Assembly: GCA_019894975.1 (NCBI GenBank)
Contig: JAGXNO010000002.1
Span: 62,001 to 126,000 of the forward strand
Source of the DNA: Promethearchaeota archaeon
GTDB taxonomy: Archaea > Asgardarchaeota > Lokiarchaeia > Sigyniarchaeales > SOKP01
Direction of reading: 5' to 3'
DNA length: 64,000 bases
Made by a program: the position numbers and the translations under genes
Part shown: positions 26,616 through 34,086 of the stretch, in pieces
Layout of the letters: every line of letters begins with the position of its first letter
Position numbering within the stretch: position 1 is the stretch's first letter
The notes under the pieces: model-generated
Seen by the model: the letters and a program-made list of their open reading frames with translations, nothing else
Told to the model about the DNA's origin: nothing
Database searches by the model: none

Positions 26616-27245
26616 TCAATCAAATTCATAATCTAATATTTTAACCTGTAAAAAAGCCAATTTATCTTCTAATTTTTGTTTCAGATTCTCAATTTCTTGA
26701 TTATTTTTCTTGAATTCTTCTTTAGTGATGTTTCTTCTCATTTTTTCGGTAGTTAACCTGATCCTTTGGTCTTCCAGCATTATTAACTCCTCCCTTAATT
26801 CCAGAGAATAAGTAGAAGCACTGACTTTTAATTGTCTAATGCTATCTTGAATGCTTAGAATTTTTTTTAGGTAATGTCCTTTAGTTAGTTCAAATGTTTC
26901 TTGATCGATATGCTCTTTTTTTCGTTGTTTTATGAGATTTTGGATGTACAATTCGCATTCATTCAAATTTTTAGTAAGATCAAACAGATTGCTATTATCA
27001 TCGACTTTAGCTAAAAGATTTTTAAGTTGAGTGCTATTTTCCGTAATAAATACTTTTAATGCTTCGAATTTATAACCGATATTTAATGTTCTTCCTGATT
27101 TAAGCAGCTTTTCAACATATGTAAGTTTAGAATTTAATTGTTTTCTGACTTTTCTTAACCTGTAAATTTCAAATAGTAAATCTACTTGATTCGAATGTGT
27201 TAAATCTTGTATAGGCTTATTAGTTGATATTTCAGTCATAATCAT
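26616..27245 (-). CDS. Coiled-coil cytoplasmic protein
   Basis: A 209-residue soluble protein, almost all helical. Heptad-like segments lie at about 20-55, 85-150 and 165-205 (for example EEFKKNNQEIENLKQKLEDK). There is no membrane span and no enzymatic motif. It is the first gene of the minus-strand unit coiled-coil / membrane protein / toroid / transglutaminase, with gaps of 21, 65 and -4 bases. The start could be either of two nearby ATG codons (MIMTE). Function unknown. Confidence 0.65.
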   Translation of the reverse strand: MIMTEISTNKPIQDLTHSNQVDLLFEIYRLRKVRKQLNSKLTYVEKLLKSGRTLNIGYKFEALKVFITENSTQLKNLLAKVDDNSNLFDLTKNLNECELYIQNLIKQRKKEHIDQETFELTKGHYLKKILSIQDSIRQLKVSASTYSLELREELIMLEDQRIRLTTEKMRRNITKEEFKKNNQEIENLKQKLEDKLAFLQVKILDYEFD

Positions 27246-27548
27246 GATCTATAAGGTTTATCAGGTTACTAGTGTCAAAGTATTTAAAAAAAAAAAGAAA
27301 AAAAGTTTAGGGGAACTTACTTTATGAAATTTTAGGGATTTAAATTTATTGAATTTTTAAAACTTATGCAGAATTTTTTAATTTTTTATAAATTTCCGGT
27401 AATAAATAACCCTTCAGGGCATTTCTAAATTTATAATAAATTTCCGGGTTCGATACTGATAATTCCATAGGTGTTTCTTAAGATACCCTCAAGAAAAAAG
27501 TTGACTATTATATCAACAATACTCAATTTCGAATAGAAAAGAATTAAA
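27246..27548. other. Non-coding gap with a repeated 12-base word
   Basis: A 303-base AT-rich gap that should hold the promoter of the coiled-coil operon. ATAAATTTCCGG occurs twice, 48 bases apart (27388-27399 and 27436-27447), with a small CCCTTCAGGG inverted repeat between them. No open frame or RNA gene was found. Confidence 0.4.
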
Positions 27549-28520
27549 CTACTCAGGCTTTTCTTGAATAATTAATCTTTTTACTTGATTAATAAATGCC
27601 ACTCCTTCATGATTTTCAATTATTTTAACTGCTCCCGTGCCCCCAAATGTATGAGTAGTAGCATGATAAACAGATAAAACTAAATCTTGAAGTATTTGAT
27701 CATCTTCTAAATTGGAAATCTTTAAGCCTAGTCCTTTCGCTTCTTCAATTCCAATATGACGATCATGACTTAAAAAATTTTTATGATCTGATAGATATTG
27801 GGATATTTGTTTTGCTTTTTCATCACCGTCATTATCATCCTTAAACATATACTTTTTTAACCAATTTTCAACCAATTCTTTCGAAAGCCGAATAGAATTT
27901 TCGCATTCTACAAGAAGAGATGGTCCATAACCTCTAATAATGGGCATCCAGACACCAATATTTCTAGGATTTTCTATGCAATCCTCTTTTGCTTTTTCAA
28001 ATTGATCTAAAATAGAATGTGCTGGGGAGGCTCCTATTCTATCTAAAGTCTGATAAATAATTTGCGGATCTGTTGGACCAATGAATGAATTTTTTCCCAT
28101 AATTATTTCATCTGCACTACAAGCTAACATTGTACCTGCTGACATCGCTGCATGAGGAATAATAACGCGAATATACTTAAATTTAGATCTTAAATATGTA
28201 ACCAGAGCTTCTGTTGCTGTTGGTGAACCTCCAGAAGTATGTAATATTATATCAAGATTTTCTCCTTTTAATCCATGAATTACAGTCATAAAACCTTGCA
28301 TATCTTTATCATTTACCATTAATAAGTTCAGAGGAATTTCACCTGGTTGAGTCCAATTAGAGGCATATAAGATTGTATTCCTCGTAGTCTTTTTGTTTAA
28401 TAGTTTGAGATACTTTCTTCTTATTATATCAAAAGGACTTTTTTTTGAGGGTGGTTCTTTATTTTTTAAGTTTTCAGCTAGTTTCTGAATTTCAGTTAAA
28501 ATGACACTCCAATTAGGCAT
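27549..28520 (-). CDS. SDH-type (ClpP/SppA-fold) serine protease, membrane-protease relative
   Basis: A 323-residue protein of the serine dehydrogenase proteinase family (PF01972 as I recall it), built on the ClpP/crotonase fold. Signs are DIILHTSGGSP (91-100), the nucleophile Ser127 in HAAMSAGTML, and the following DEIIMGKNSFIGPTDPQ. Unlike SppA there is no membrane span near the N-terminus, so it is probably cytoplasmic. The length is normal for the family. It lies 15 bases downstream of a 58-codon open frame on the same strand. Substrates are unknown. It is the last gene before the smc-tail copy and scpA. Confidence 0.88.
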   Translation of the reverse strand: MPNWSVILTEIQKLAENLKNKEPPSKKSPFDIIRRKYLKLLNKKTTRNTILYASNWTQPGEIPLNLLMVNDKDMQGFMTVIHGLKGENLDIILHTSGGSPTATEALVTYLRSKFKYIRVIIPHAAMSAGTMLACSADEIIMGKNSFIGPTDPQIIYQTLDRIGASPAHSILDQFEKAKEDCIENPRNIGVWMPIIRGYGPSLLVECENSIRLSKELVENWLKKYMFKDDNDGDEKAKQISQYLSDHKNFLSHDRHIGIEEAKGLGLKISNLEDDQILQDLVLSVYHATTHTFGGTGAVKIIENHEGVAFINQVKRLIIQEKPE

Positions 28521-28535
28521 CTTTCATCAAAATGA

Positions 28536-28712
28536 TTATTTAGTTGAATTTGTTGTTGTTAAAAAAAACTTTGTGTTATATTCTTTTAAATATTCTTCAG
28601 TTATCTTCGAAATTTCTTCAGATTGACCATAAATCTCCATTAATTCAGATATTCCTGCTTTCTCTCCTAACTTTATTAATTCTGAATAATCATCTTCAAT
28701 ATTTTTGCTCAT
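28536..28712 (-). CDS. Small acidic protein, 58 residues
   Basis: ATG (complement of 28710-28712) to TAA (28536-28538) encodes a 58-residue acidic, helical peptide, MSKNIEDDYSELIKLGEKAG onward, ending FFLTTTNSTK. It lies 15 bases upstream of the SDH protease ATG on the same strand, an operon-like spacing. Codon use (AAA, GAA, ATA) fits the backbone. It could be a regulator or adaptor of the protease. No family is recognised, and at this length chance is not excluded. Confidence 0.5.
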   Translation of the reverse strand: MSKNIEDDYSELIKLGEKAGISELMEIYGQSEEISKITEEYLKEYNTKFFLTTTNSTK

Positions 28713-29082
28713 ATGAAATCACAAATTCTATCTTTCTTATATGAAATAAATATTAAGACATTTAAATCATTTGGATCTTTAAAGTATAATTTCTAGTTAT
28801 GCTTAAAATATAAAAATATCGGATGATCGGAAGATCGAAAAGAATGAATAAAACGAATAATACATACATTCCGGTTTTGTCCAAAGAACTTGACAATGTT
28901 CATTACAATGATTCTAGGGACTGAACATTCAAACTGTGGAAATCTTTTAAATGATTAATATTAATAGTACAAATTATTAATATTTTTTAAGGTAAAATAC
29001 TATCATCATACTATAACTAAATATAATAATGGTTTAGACAATAATTTTGCTTAGAAAGTTATTATACTTCAAAGGTTAAAAA
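28713..29082. other. AT-rich gap before the smc-tail copy
   Basis: A 370-base gap with no gene found. It contains a perfect 12-base palindrome, ATTAATATTAAT (28954-28965), and a second TTATTAATATT nearby, and it is much lower in G+C than the smc-tail copy that follows. It should hold the promoters of the 58-codon gene (minus) and of scpA (plus). Confidence 0.4.
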
Positions 29083-29313
29083 ATGAGTAATTTAAATGTC
29101 CACAGAACGTCGGTGGTCATACAGGAGTTTTCCAAGCAGGCGCAATTTTTGGTGATTAGTCATCGCGAGGAGAATATCGTGAATGCGGACAGAATTTATG
29201 GTGTGTCTATGCAACAGTCGGGAATAACAGATATCTTTAGCGTTGATTTGGAGGAGGAAGCAAAGAGACTGCTTGAACTTGAGGATATCGAACCTACCAT
29301 AACGGAAAATTGA
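29083..29313 (+). pseudogene. Duplicated smc 3' end (70 codons) upstream of scpA
   Basis: Codons from 29,101 to the stop encode the last 70 residues of SMC, from HRTSVVIQEF to TITEN. Against SMC residues 1415-1484 only three residues differ, yet 28 more codons differ silently (my codon-by-codon count). The copy lacks both Walker motifs and the LSGGEK signature, so it cannot be an ATPase. An ATG at 29,083 opens a 76-residue frame, so a mini-protein is possible. Similarity stops at the stop codon. One line counted 28/60 G+C, like the intact smc end. It lies where the smc gene end would lie in an smc-scpA-scpB operon, so it is best read as a displaced gene end. A surviving small SMC-tail protein that binds the kleisin is the alternative. 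Confidence 0.85.
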
Positions 29314-29396
29314 AAGATTTAAAATGGTGAAAAAAAATATCTGAAGAAACGAATATAGATAAAGATTATGATTTTGATAATTGGGCTGTAAAGCAA

Positions 29397-30353
29397 TTGA
29401 GGGATTTTGCAAATAAAAACAATATTAAAGTCCCGGTTAAATCAAAAAAAAATGATATAGTTAATCTACTTAAAAAAATTGTTTCTCATCCTGAATTTAT
29501 TGATAGATCTCAGGAAATTGAAGAATTGGAAGAAGAATTAGTAGCAGGTTTTGATGAGGAGGAGGAGGAGGATGAGGCCCTTGCCTTATTAAGAAAGGAA
29601 AAAATGGAATTGAAATTTTGGCAAAAACCACCTTTTTCAAGTTTGTTAGATACAGAATTAGCTAAAGAATCAGAAATCGCTTTTTATGATTTATCTAGTT
29701 TAGTTGATGAATTTTTCGATAATATGCTTCACGAAGACTTAATAAATTATAAGATTTCTGGTATAGCACTTAGGACATCGGCAAATTTACATCATTATAA
29801 AATTTCGAGTATTATCAGAGAAGAGGAACAAATTCAGAAAAAGGAAGAACTAGAAAAGTTTAGACAAAAGCATTCTAGATCAATTCCTAAAGCATTACCA
29901 CAACCAATTCAACCGAAAATGCAAATTGCGACCAAAGATGAATTATTTGATGCAATGCGATCAGCCATTATAGAAGTCATGCAGAATAATGAAAAATTAA
30001 AAAGAAGGAGAATACGCCGGGAAGAATTAAAAGATCAAAAAATTCAAATGAAGTCTAAAGCTCGATTACCAAAAGAGCTTTTAAAACATATCAGTGGGAG
30101 AGAACAGACAGTTGAAGAATTACATGAATCATGGTATAACCGCATAAAGGGAATTATTAATTTAGACAACAAAGAGACCAGTTTTTATGATTTAACAAAT
30201 ATTATAAAAGGTGAAGAAGAAACTAGTATTGGTAGAAAATTTGCCTTAGTTAAAATGTTTTTAGCATTGATGTTTCTCTCTACAGGAAATAAGTTATCTT
30301 TAACTCAAAACGATGACTTTAAAGACATTTCAGTAAATATTGGAAAAAAATAA
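29397..30353 (+). CDS. scpA: ScpA kleisin, partner of SMC; true start probably upstream
   Basis: A kleisin of 318 residues from a TTG. The N-terminal kleisin part (about 75-145) would grip the SMC neck. The winged-helix end (about 265-318, with MFLALMFLSTGNKLSLTQ) would bind the SMC head cap. A SAP-like domain begins before the TTG: in-frame codons from 29,331 read KKISEETNIDKDYDFDNW and run into AVKQLRDFANKNNIKV. The only ATG that would include it is 29,324, one base out of frame, just before a run of eight A (29330-29337); seven A would give one open gene. It overlaps scpB by 14 bases. SMC should be its partner but smc is 17 kb upstream. Confidence 0.88.
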   Translation: MRDFANKNNIKVPVKSKKNDIVNLLKKIVSHPEFIDRSQEIEELEEELVAGFDEEEEEDEALALLRKEKMELKFWQKPPFSSLLDTELAKESEIAFYDLSSLVDEFFDNMLHEDLINYKISGIALRTSANLHHYKISSIIREEEQIQKKEELEKFRQKHSRSIPKALPQPIQPKMQIATKDELFDAMRSAIIEVMQNNEKLKRRRIRREELKDQKIQMKSKARLPKELLKHISGREQTVEELHESWYNRIKGIINLDNKETSFYDLTNIIKGEEETSIGRKFALVKMFLALMFLSTGNKLSLTQNDDFKDISVNIGKK

Positions 30354-31203
30354 TAAAAAAGACATACAAGAAAACATGAATAATTTAGATAAAGATCCAG
30401 AGGAAGATTTAAAGGAGGATGACATAGAATTCCCAGAAGATCTTCCAAATGAAGAAATCGAAGAATTTTCTAATGCGGAAAACGAGGTTGAATCTATAGG
30501 ACTTAAATCAAGCGAAATTGCTGATGATAATGACAATAAAGATAGTATAGACGAAGTAGTTGAAACATCAGAAGAAAGCTTTAACGAAGAAACTACAGAA
30601 AGTGGAATAGCTAAAGAAGAATCACTAAAAGAACAACTGAGAGAATTTCATAAAAACCTAATTGAAGCTTCATTATACGCTGCTGGGAGACCGTTGAATA
30701 TTGAGGAATTATCAAATAAATTAGAATTTCCTAAAAAGGAGGTCGAAGTATTAGTCAATGAAGTAGCTTTCGATTATCTTGACCGTTCAACAGCTTTAGT
30801 AATCGCTCAAATAGGAGACAGATATCAAATGCAAATTAAACCAGAATACACAGAAAAAGTGGCTAAGTTTGCAAAGGGTGGAGCAATCGCAGAACGTTAC
30901 CTGAGAACTCTAACCATAATAGCATTAAAGCAGCCTATCTTAAAATCAACTGTTATAAGACATAGAGGAACAGGAGCCTATGAACATATAAAATATCTTA
31001 TAGACAATGGTTTTATTAATGCCGATAAAAAAGGCAGAAGCCATGAGTTAACGACAACAGATAAATATGCAGATATGTTTGGCTTACCAAAAGATAAGCG
31101 TCTATTAAAACAGGCTATGATAACACAATTAGGAATTGAAGAAAGTCCGAGTGTTGATCATTCTGAACAAAAACCGGAACAAGATAAAATTGAAGAAGAA
31201 TAA
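30340..31203 (+). CDS. scpB: ScpB, SMC-complex winged-helix subunit
   Basis: A 287-residue protein. The first 100 residues are highly acidic and unstructured-looking, longer than in bacterial ScpB. Two winged-helix domains follow: LIEASLYAAGRPLNIEELS to IKPEYTEKV (about 105-180), then RTLTIIALKQPILKSTV to the family-typical GRSHELTTTDKYADMFGL. ScpB binds the middle of the ScpA kleisin in the SMC condensin-like complex. The TTG start overlaps the scpA end by 14 bases, so translation is coupled; an in-frame ATG at 30,376 is an alternative start. The gene is convergent with valS, with only 17 bases between. Confidence 0.93.
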   Translation: MEKNNKKDIQENMNNLDKDPEEDLKEDDIEFPEDLPNEEIEEFSNAENEVESIGLKSSEIADDNDNKDSIDEVVETSEESFNEETTESGIAKEESLKEQLREFHKNLIEASLYAAGRPLNIEELSNKLEFPKKEVEVLVNEVAFDYLDRSTALVIAQIGDRYQMQIKPEYTEKVAKFAKGGAIAERYLRTLTIIALKQPILKSTVIRHRGTGAYEHIKYLIDNGFINADKKGRSHELTTTDKYADMFGLPKDKRLLKQAMITQLGIEESPSVDHSEQKPEQDKIEEE

Positions 31204-31220
31204 TTTAATGGATATTATTT

Positions 31221-33821
31221 TTATTTAAAGATATGAATTGATATATTTAGGTCTTCAATTTTTTCTATTAAATCTGGTTTCTGCTTAATAGCAGAGTCCT
31301 CTAAATCTTCAAGAAATTCTAAATTCGCTATTCTAATAGTAGATCTAATATCTTCTTCAAGAACCTTTATCATATCTAACTTTTCTTTATTAGTGAGAAT
31401 TATTACTTGCTTTATTTCTTGATTTAACGGCATTTGCAGTTTTGATTTATTCATCCTTAATAGTTTAATGATTTCAACACCCAACTTTCCACTTTCATAC
31501 ATTTCCATAGAAATATTTTGGTATATCAAAGGCCAGTTTTCCTTATGTATTGATTTTATATTTCTAAATCTACTATAGAGTATTGAATAAATTTCCTCAG
31601 ATATAAAAGGCATTGTAATAGCAATTACTGTTAGCAACTTATAAAACAAATTCAGAGCATTTCTCAAAGAAATTTTCCTTAATTGAAGATCATCAACATA
31701 AAATTTGTATTTAATTGCTTCAATATAATTATCACATATATCATTCCAGAAGAAAGATCGTAAGATCATCATAGCTTCGTGCCAATTATAATCATCTAAA
31801 TTTTTAGTGATCAATTCTAACTTATTATTAAATTCAGAAAAGAAATAGCTATCAACTGCCGACAATTCCGAAGAATTAATATCAAGGGTTTCTAGAGCTA
31901 TTTTGTTTAAATTAAGATTTAAAAATCTGTAAGCGTTCCATATTTTGGTCACAAACCTAGAAGCACCTATTAATTGGTCATATCTTATCCCATACTTCTT
32001 ATTGAATTTATCTTCTGGTAGTTTTTGTTTTTCTTTTAAAATAGTTTGAAGAGAGATTGGTTGTTTTGTATGAAGATTTATCCAATTGAAGTCAAATGGG
32101 TAATCGTCACCTAATGAACCCATAGCTGCCCAGTATCTAATAGCATCTGCCCCAAATTTTGGCATTACATCATCCGGAGAAACAGAATTTCCAAGACTTT
32201 TTGACATGTGACGACCATCTGGGCCTGCTACCATCCCATTTATCATTACTTCATGGAAAGGAGCTTTTCCCGTCAATTTTTTACAGCGGAATAAAGTGTA
32301 AAATAACCAAGTCCGAATAATCTCATATCCCTGCGGTCTATGAACCTTAGCTTTAAGATAAGTTTTCTTAAAAAATTCATCATCTTCTTTCCATTTTGCG
32401 ATTTCTAAAGGAGTTATACTCGAGTCAATCCAACAATCACATACATCTTTTTCTCCAATTATATTTTTGCTGCTACACTTAGGACATTTTTCTATGGTAG
32501 GTTGTGTTTTTACGGGATCTAAAGGTAAGTCTTCACGATTCGGAGAAATAATTTCTCCACATTCTTTACAATACCAAAACGGGATTGGTGTGCCAAAAAC
32601 TCGTTGACGTGAAATAACCCAATTCCAAGTTAAGCCTTCTGCCCAATCTAATAATCTCTGCTTTTGTTTTTCAGGATGCCAATTCATTTTTTCAGCAGAT
32701 TGAATAATTTCTTGTGTAAAATCCTTTACATTAATAAACCACTGATAAACAGGTAAATATTCTATTGGTTTTCGACATGATCCACGTTCAGTATGAACTA
32801 TAATACTATGTTCATACTCCTCTATTTTTTCAATTAATTCCATTTCTTTAAGGTCTTTTACAATTTCCTCTCGAGCCTCAAGAATTGTAAGCCCTTGGTA
32901 TTTAGAATTCTCATTCAGATGACCGTCTTCTGTGAAAATCTGAATCTCATCAAGATTATATTGAATTTTCCAATTAATATCCATTTCATCTCCATAAGTA
33001 CAAACATAAACAATCCCTGTTCCGAAACTCATATCTACTGTATTATCCATATAGACTCGAACAGATCGATCTGTGAAAGGAATCTTTATCTCGGCAGCAG
33101 AAAGATGATAATATCTCTCATCATTTGGGTGAACCATTATAGCAACACATGCTTCCATATATTCAGGTCGTGTCGTTGCTATAGTAACGAATTCATTATC
33201 TCTCTCAGCAATTGGTAGTTTTATATACCATAATTTACCTTGTTCTTCCTGATAACCTACTTCCGCTTTTGCAACAGATGTTTCACAGTTAACGCAGAAA
33301 TGAGTAGGGAATTTATCACGATATAACCAACCCTTCTCGTAAAAATCTAAGAGTGATATTTGAACTTTATACTTATAATCATCGTTCATAGTTCGATACG
33401 TATAATTCCAATCGGTAGAATATCCCAAGTCATCAAATTGTCTTCTCATGTTTCTAATATTGTTGTTAACCCATTCTACACATTTTTCAAGGAATTCTTC
33501 TCTCTGATGTTGAGAGATTCCATACTCTTTTTGAACAGCAAGTTCTACCGGAAGACCGTGGCAATCAAAACCTTGTGGGAAATATACATTTTCTCCTCTC
33601 ATCTTATGATATCTTGCTACAAAATCAATCCATGAATGATTTAAAATGTGCCCCATATGGAGATCTCCACTCACAAAAGGAGGAGGAGTGTCCATTGAAA
33701 ATATTTCGCCCTTTTGATTGATATCAAAAGCATATATATTCTCAATCTTCCAAAAATTTTTCCATTTCTCTTGAACTGCTTTAAAATTGAACCTTTTAGG
33801 AAATACAGTTTCTTCTGTCAT
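31221..33821 (-). CDS. valS: Valyl-tRNA synthetase
   Basis: An 866-residue class I aminoacyl-tRNA synthetase that charges tRNA-Val with valine. The HIGH motif is HMGH (55-58) after TPPPFVSGDL, and KMSKS is HMSKS (538-542). The editing domain carries TIATTRPEYMEACVAIMVHP (213-232), and a zinc knuckle is visible as CxxC pairs (418/421 and 446/449). I preferred Val over Ile because of PPPFVSGDLHMGH, FPQGFDCHGLP, RPQGYEIIRTW and the LGDDYPF end of the core, all of archaeal ValRS type. The length is normal. It is the downstream neighbour of the tRNA-Ala gene on the same strand. Confidence 0.93.
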   Translation of the reverse strand: MTEETVFPKRFNFKAVQEKWKNFWKIENIYAFDINQKGEIFSMDTPPPFVSGDLHMGHILNHSWIDFVARYHKMRGENVYFPQGFDCHGLPVELAVQKEYGISQHQREEFLEKCVEWVNNNIRNMRRQFDDLGYSTDWNYTYRTMNDDYKYKVQISLLDFYEKGWLYRDKFPTHFCVNCETSVAKAEVGYQEEQGKLWYIKLPIAERDNEFVTIATTRPEYMEACVAIMVHPNDERYYHLSAAEIKIPFTDRSVRVYMDNTVDMSFGTGIVYVCTYGDEMDINWKIQYNLDEIQIFTEDGHLNENSKYQGLTILEAREEIVKDLKEMELIEKIEEYEHSIIVHTERGSCRKPIEYLPVYQWFINVKDFTQEIIQSAEKMNWHPEKQKQRLLDWAEGLTWNWVISRQRVFGTPIPFWYCKECGEIISPNREDLPLDPVKTQPTIEKCPKCSSKNIIGEKDVCDCWIDSSITPLEIAKWKEDDEFFKKTYLKAKVHRPQGYEIIRTWLFYTLFRCKKLTGKAPFHEVMINGMVAGPDGRHMSKSLGNSVSPDDVMPKFGADAIRYWAAMGSLGDDYPFDFNWINLHTKQPISLQTILKEKQKLPEDKFNKKYGIRYDQLIGASRFVTKIWNAYRFLNLNLNKIALETLDINSSELSAVDSYFFSEFNNKLELITKNLDDYNWHEAMMILRSFFWNDICDNYIEAIKYKFYVDDLQLRKISLRNALNLFYKLLTVIAITMPFISEEIYSILYSRFRNIKSIHKENWPLIYQNISMEMYESGKLGVEIIKLLRMNKSKLQMPLNQEIKQVIILTNKEKLDMIKVLEEDIRSTIRIANLEFLEDLEDSAIKQKPDLIEKIEDLNISIHIFK

Positions 33822-33902
33822 AATAAATACTATTAGAAGGTTTATTAATTTTAAAATCTATAATACGTGATCTGTTATATATTGTGAATTATTAATGATT
33901 AA

Positions 33903-34004
33903 TGGACCTGACGGGAATTGAACCCGTGACCTCTTGAATGCGAATCATGTAATTAAGCGTCTTGCTTAATTAAATCAAGCAATCTTCCACTGATCTACAG
34001 GCCC
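33903..34004 (-). tRNA. tRNA-Ala (anticodon CGC) with about 30-base intron
   Basis: On the minus strand the arms fold as follows: acceptor GGGCCTG with CAGGTCC, D arm GATC/GATT, anticodon arm CTTGA/TCAAG, T arm ACGGG/CCCGT with loop TTCAATT. The loop TTCGCAT gives anticodon CGC, and the G3:T70 pair in the acceptor is the alanine identity mark. The mature length is 72 bases without CCA. An insert of about 30 bases (near 33945-33974) separates the 5' anticodon strand from the loop, not the usual position after base 37. It holds a hairpin, TAATTAAGC-AAGAC-GCTTAATTA. Short repeats at the junctions leave the exact cut uncertain by a few bases. Confidence 0.85.
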
Positions 34005-34086
34005 ATAAATAATTGTTTATATTTATAAAATCAAAATAACTAAAATCTTTTATTATTTTTCTTTGATTTTAAGAAAAAAAAATTGA

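Noticed and set aside
12488..28520. Provirus or conventional integrative element with integrase
   Set aside because: No tyrosine or serine recombinase, capsid, portal or replication gene was recognised in the block, so I describe the smc-tail pattern without naming a virus.
28954..28990. Palindromic TTAATATTAA runs as a terminator or origin
   Set aside because: Such words are expected often in DNA this AT-rich and no G+C stem or T-run gives support.
11588..29313. Diversity-generating retroelement as the source of the repeated smc ends
   Set aside because: No reverse transcriptase is present, and the changes are spread over silent positions of all bases rather than at adenines.
29092..29412. 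A 106-codon minus-strand frame over the smc-tail copy
   Set aside because: The plus strand clearly encodes the SMC tail with mostly third-position changes, so the reverse frame is a shadow.
31221..33821. Isoleucyl-tRNA synthetase
   Set aside because: HMGH, RPQGYEIIRTW, the FPQGFDCHGLP entry and the LGDDYPF end fit archaeal ValRS better.
33903..34004. tRNA-Leu reading with loop TTTAATT at the 5' side
   Set aside because: It would place a pyrimidine at base 37 and ignore the good TTCGCAT loop; the G3:T70 pair marks alanine.
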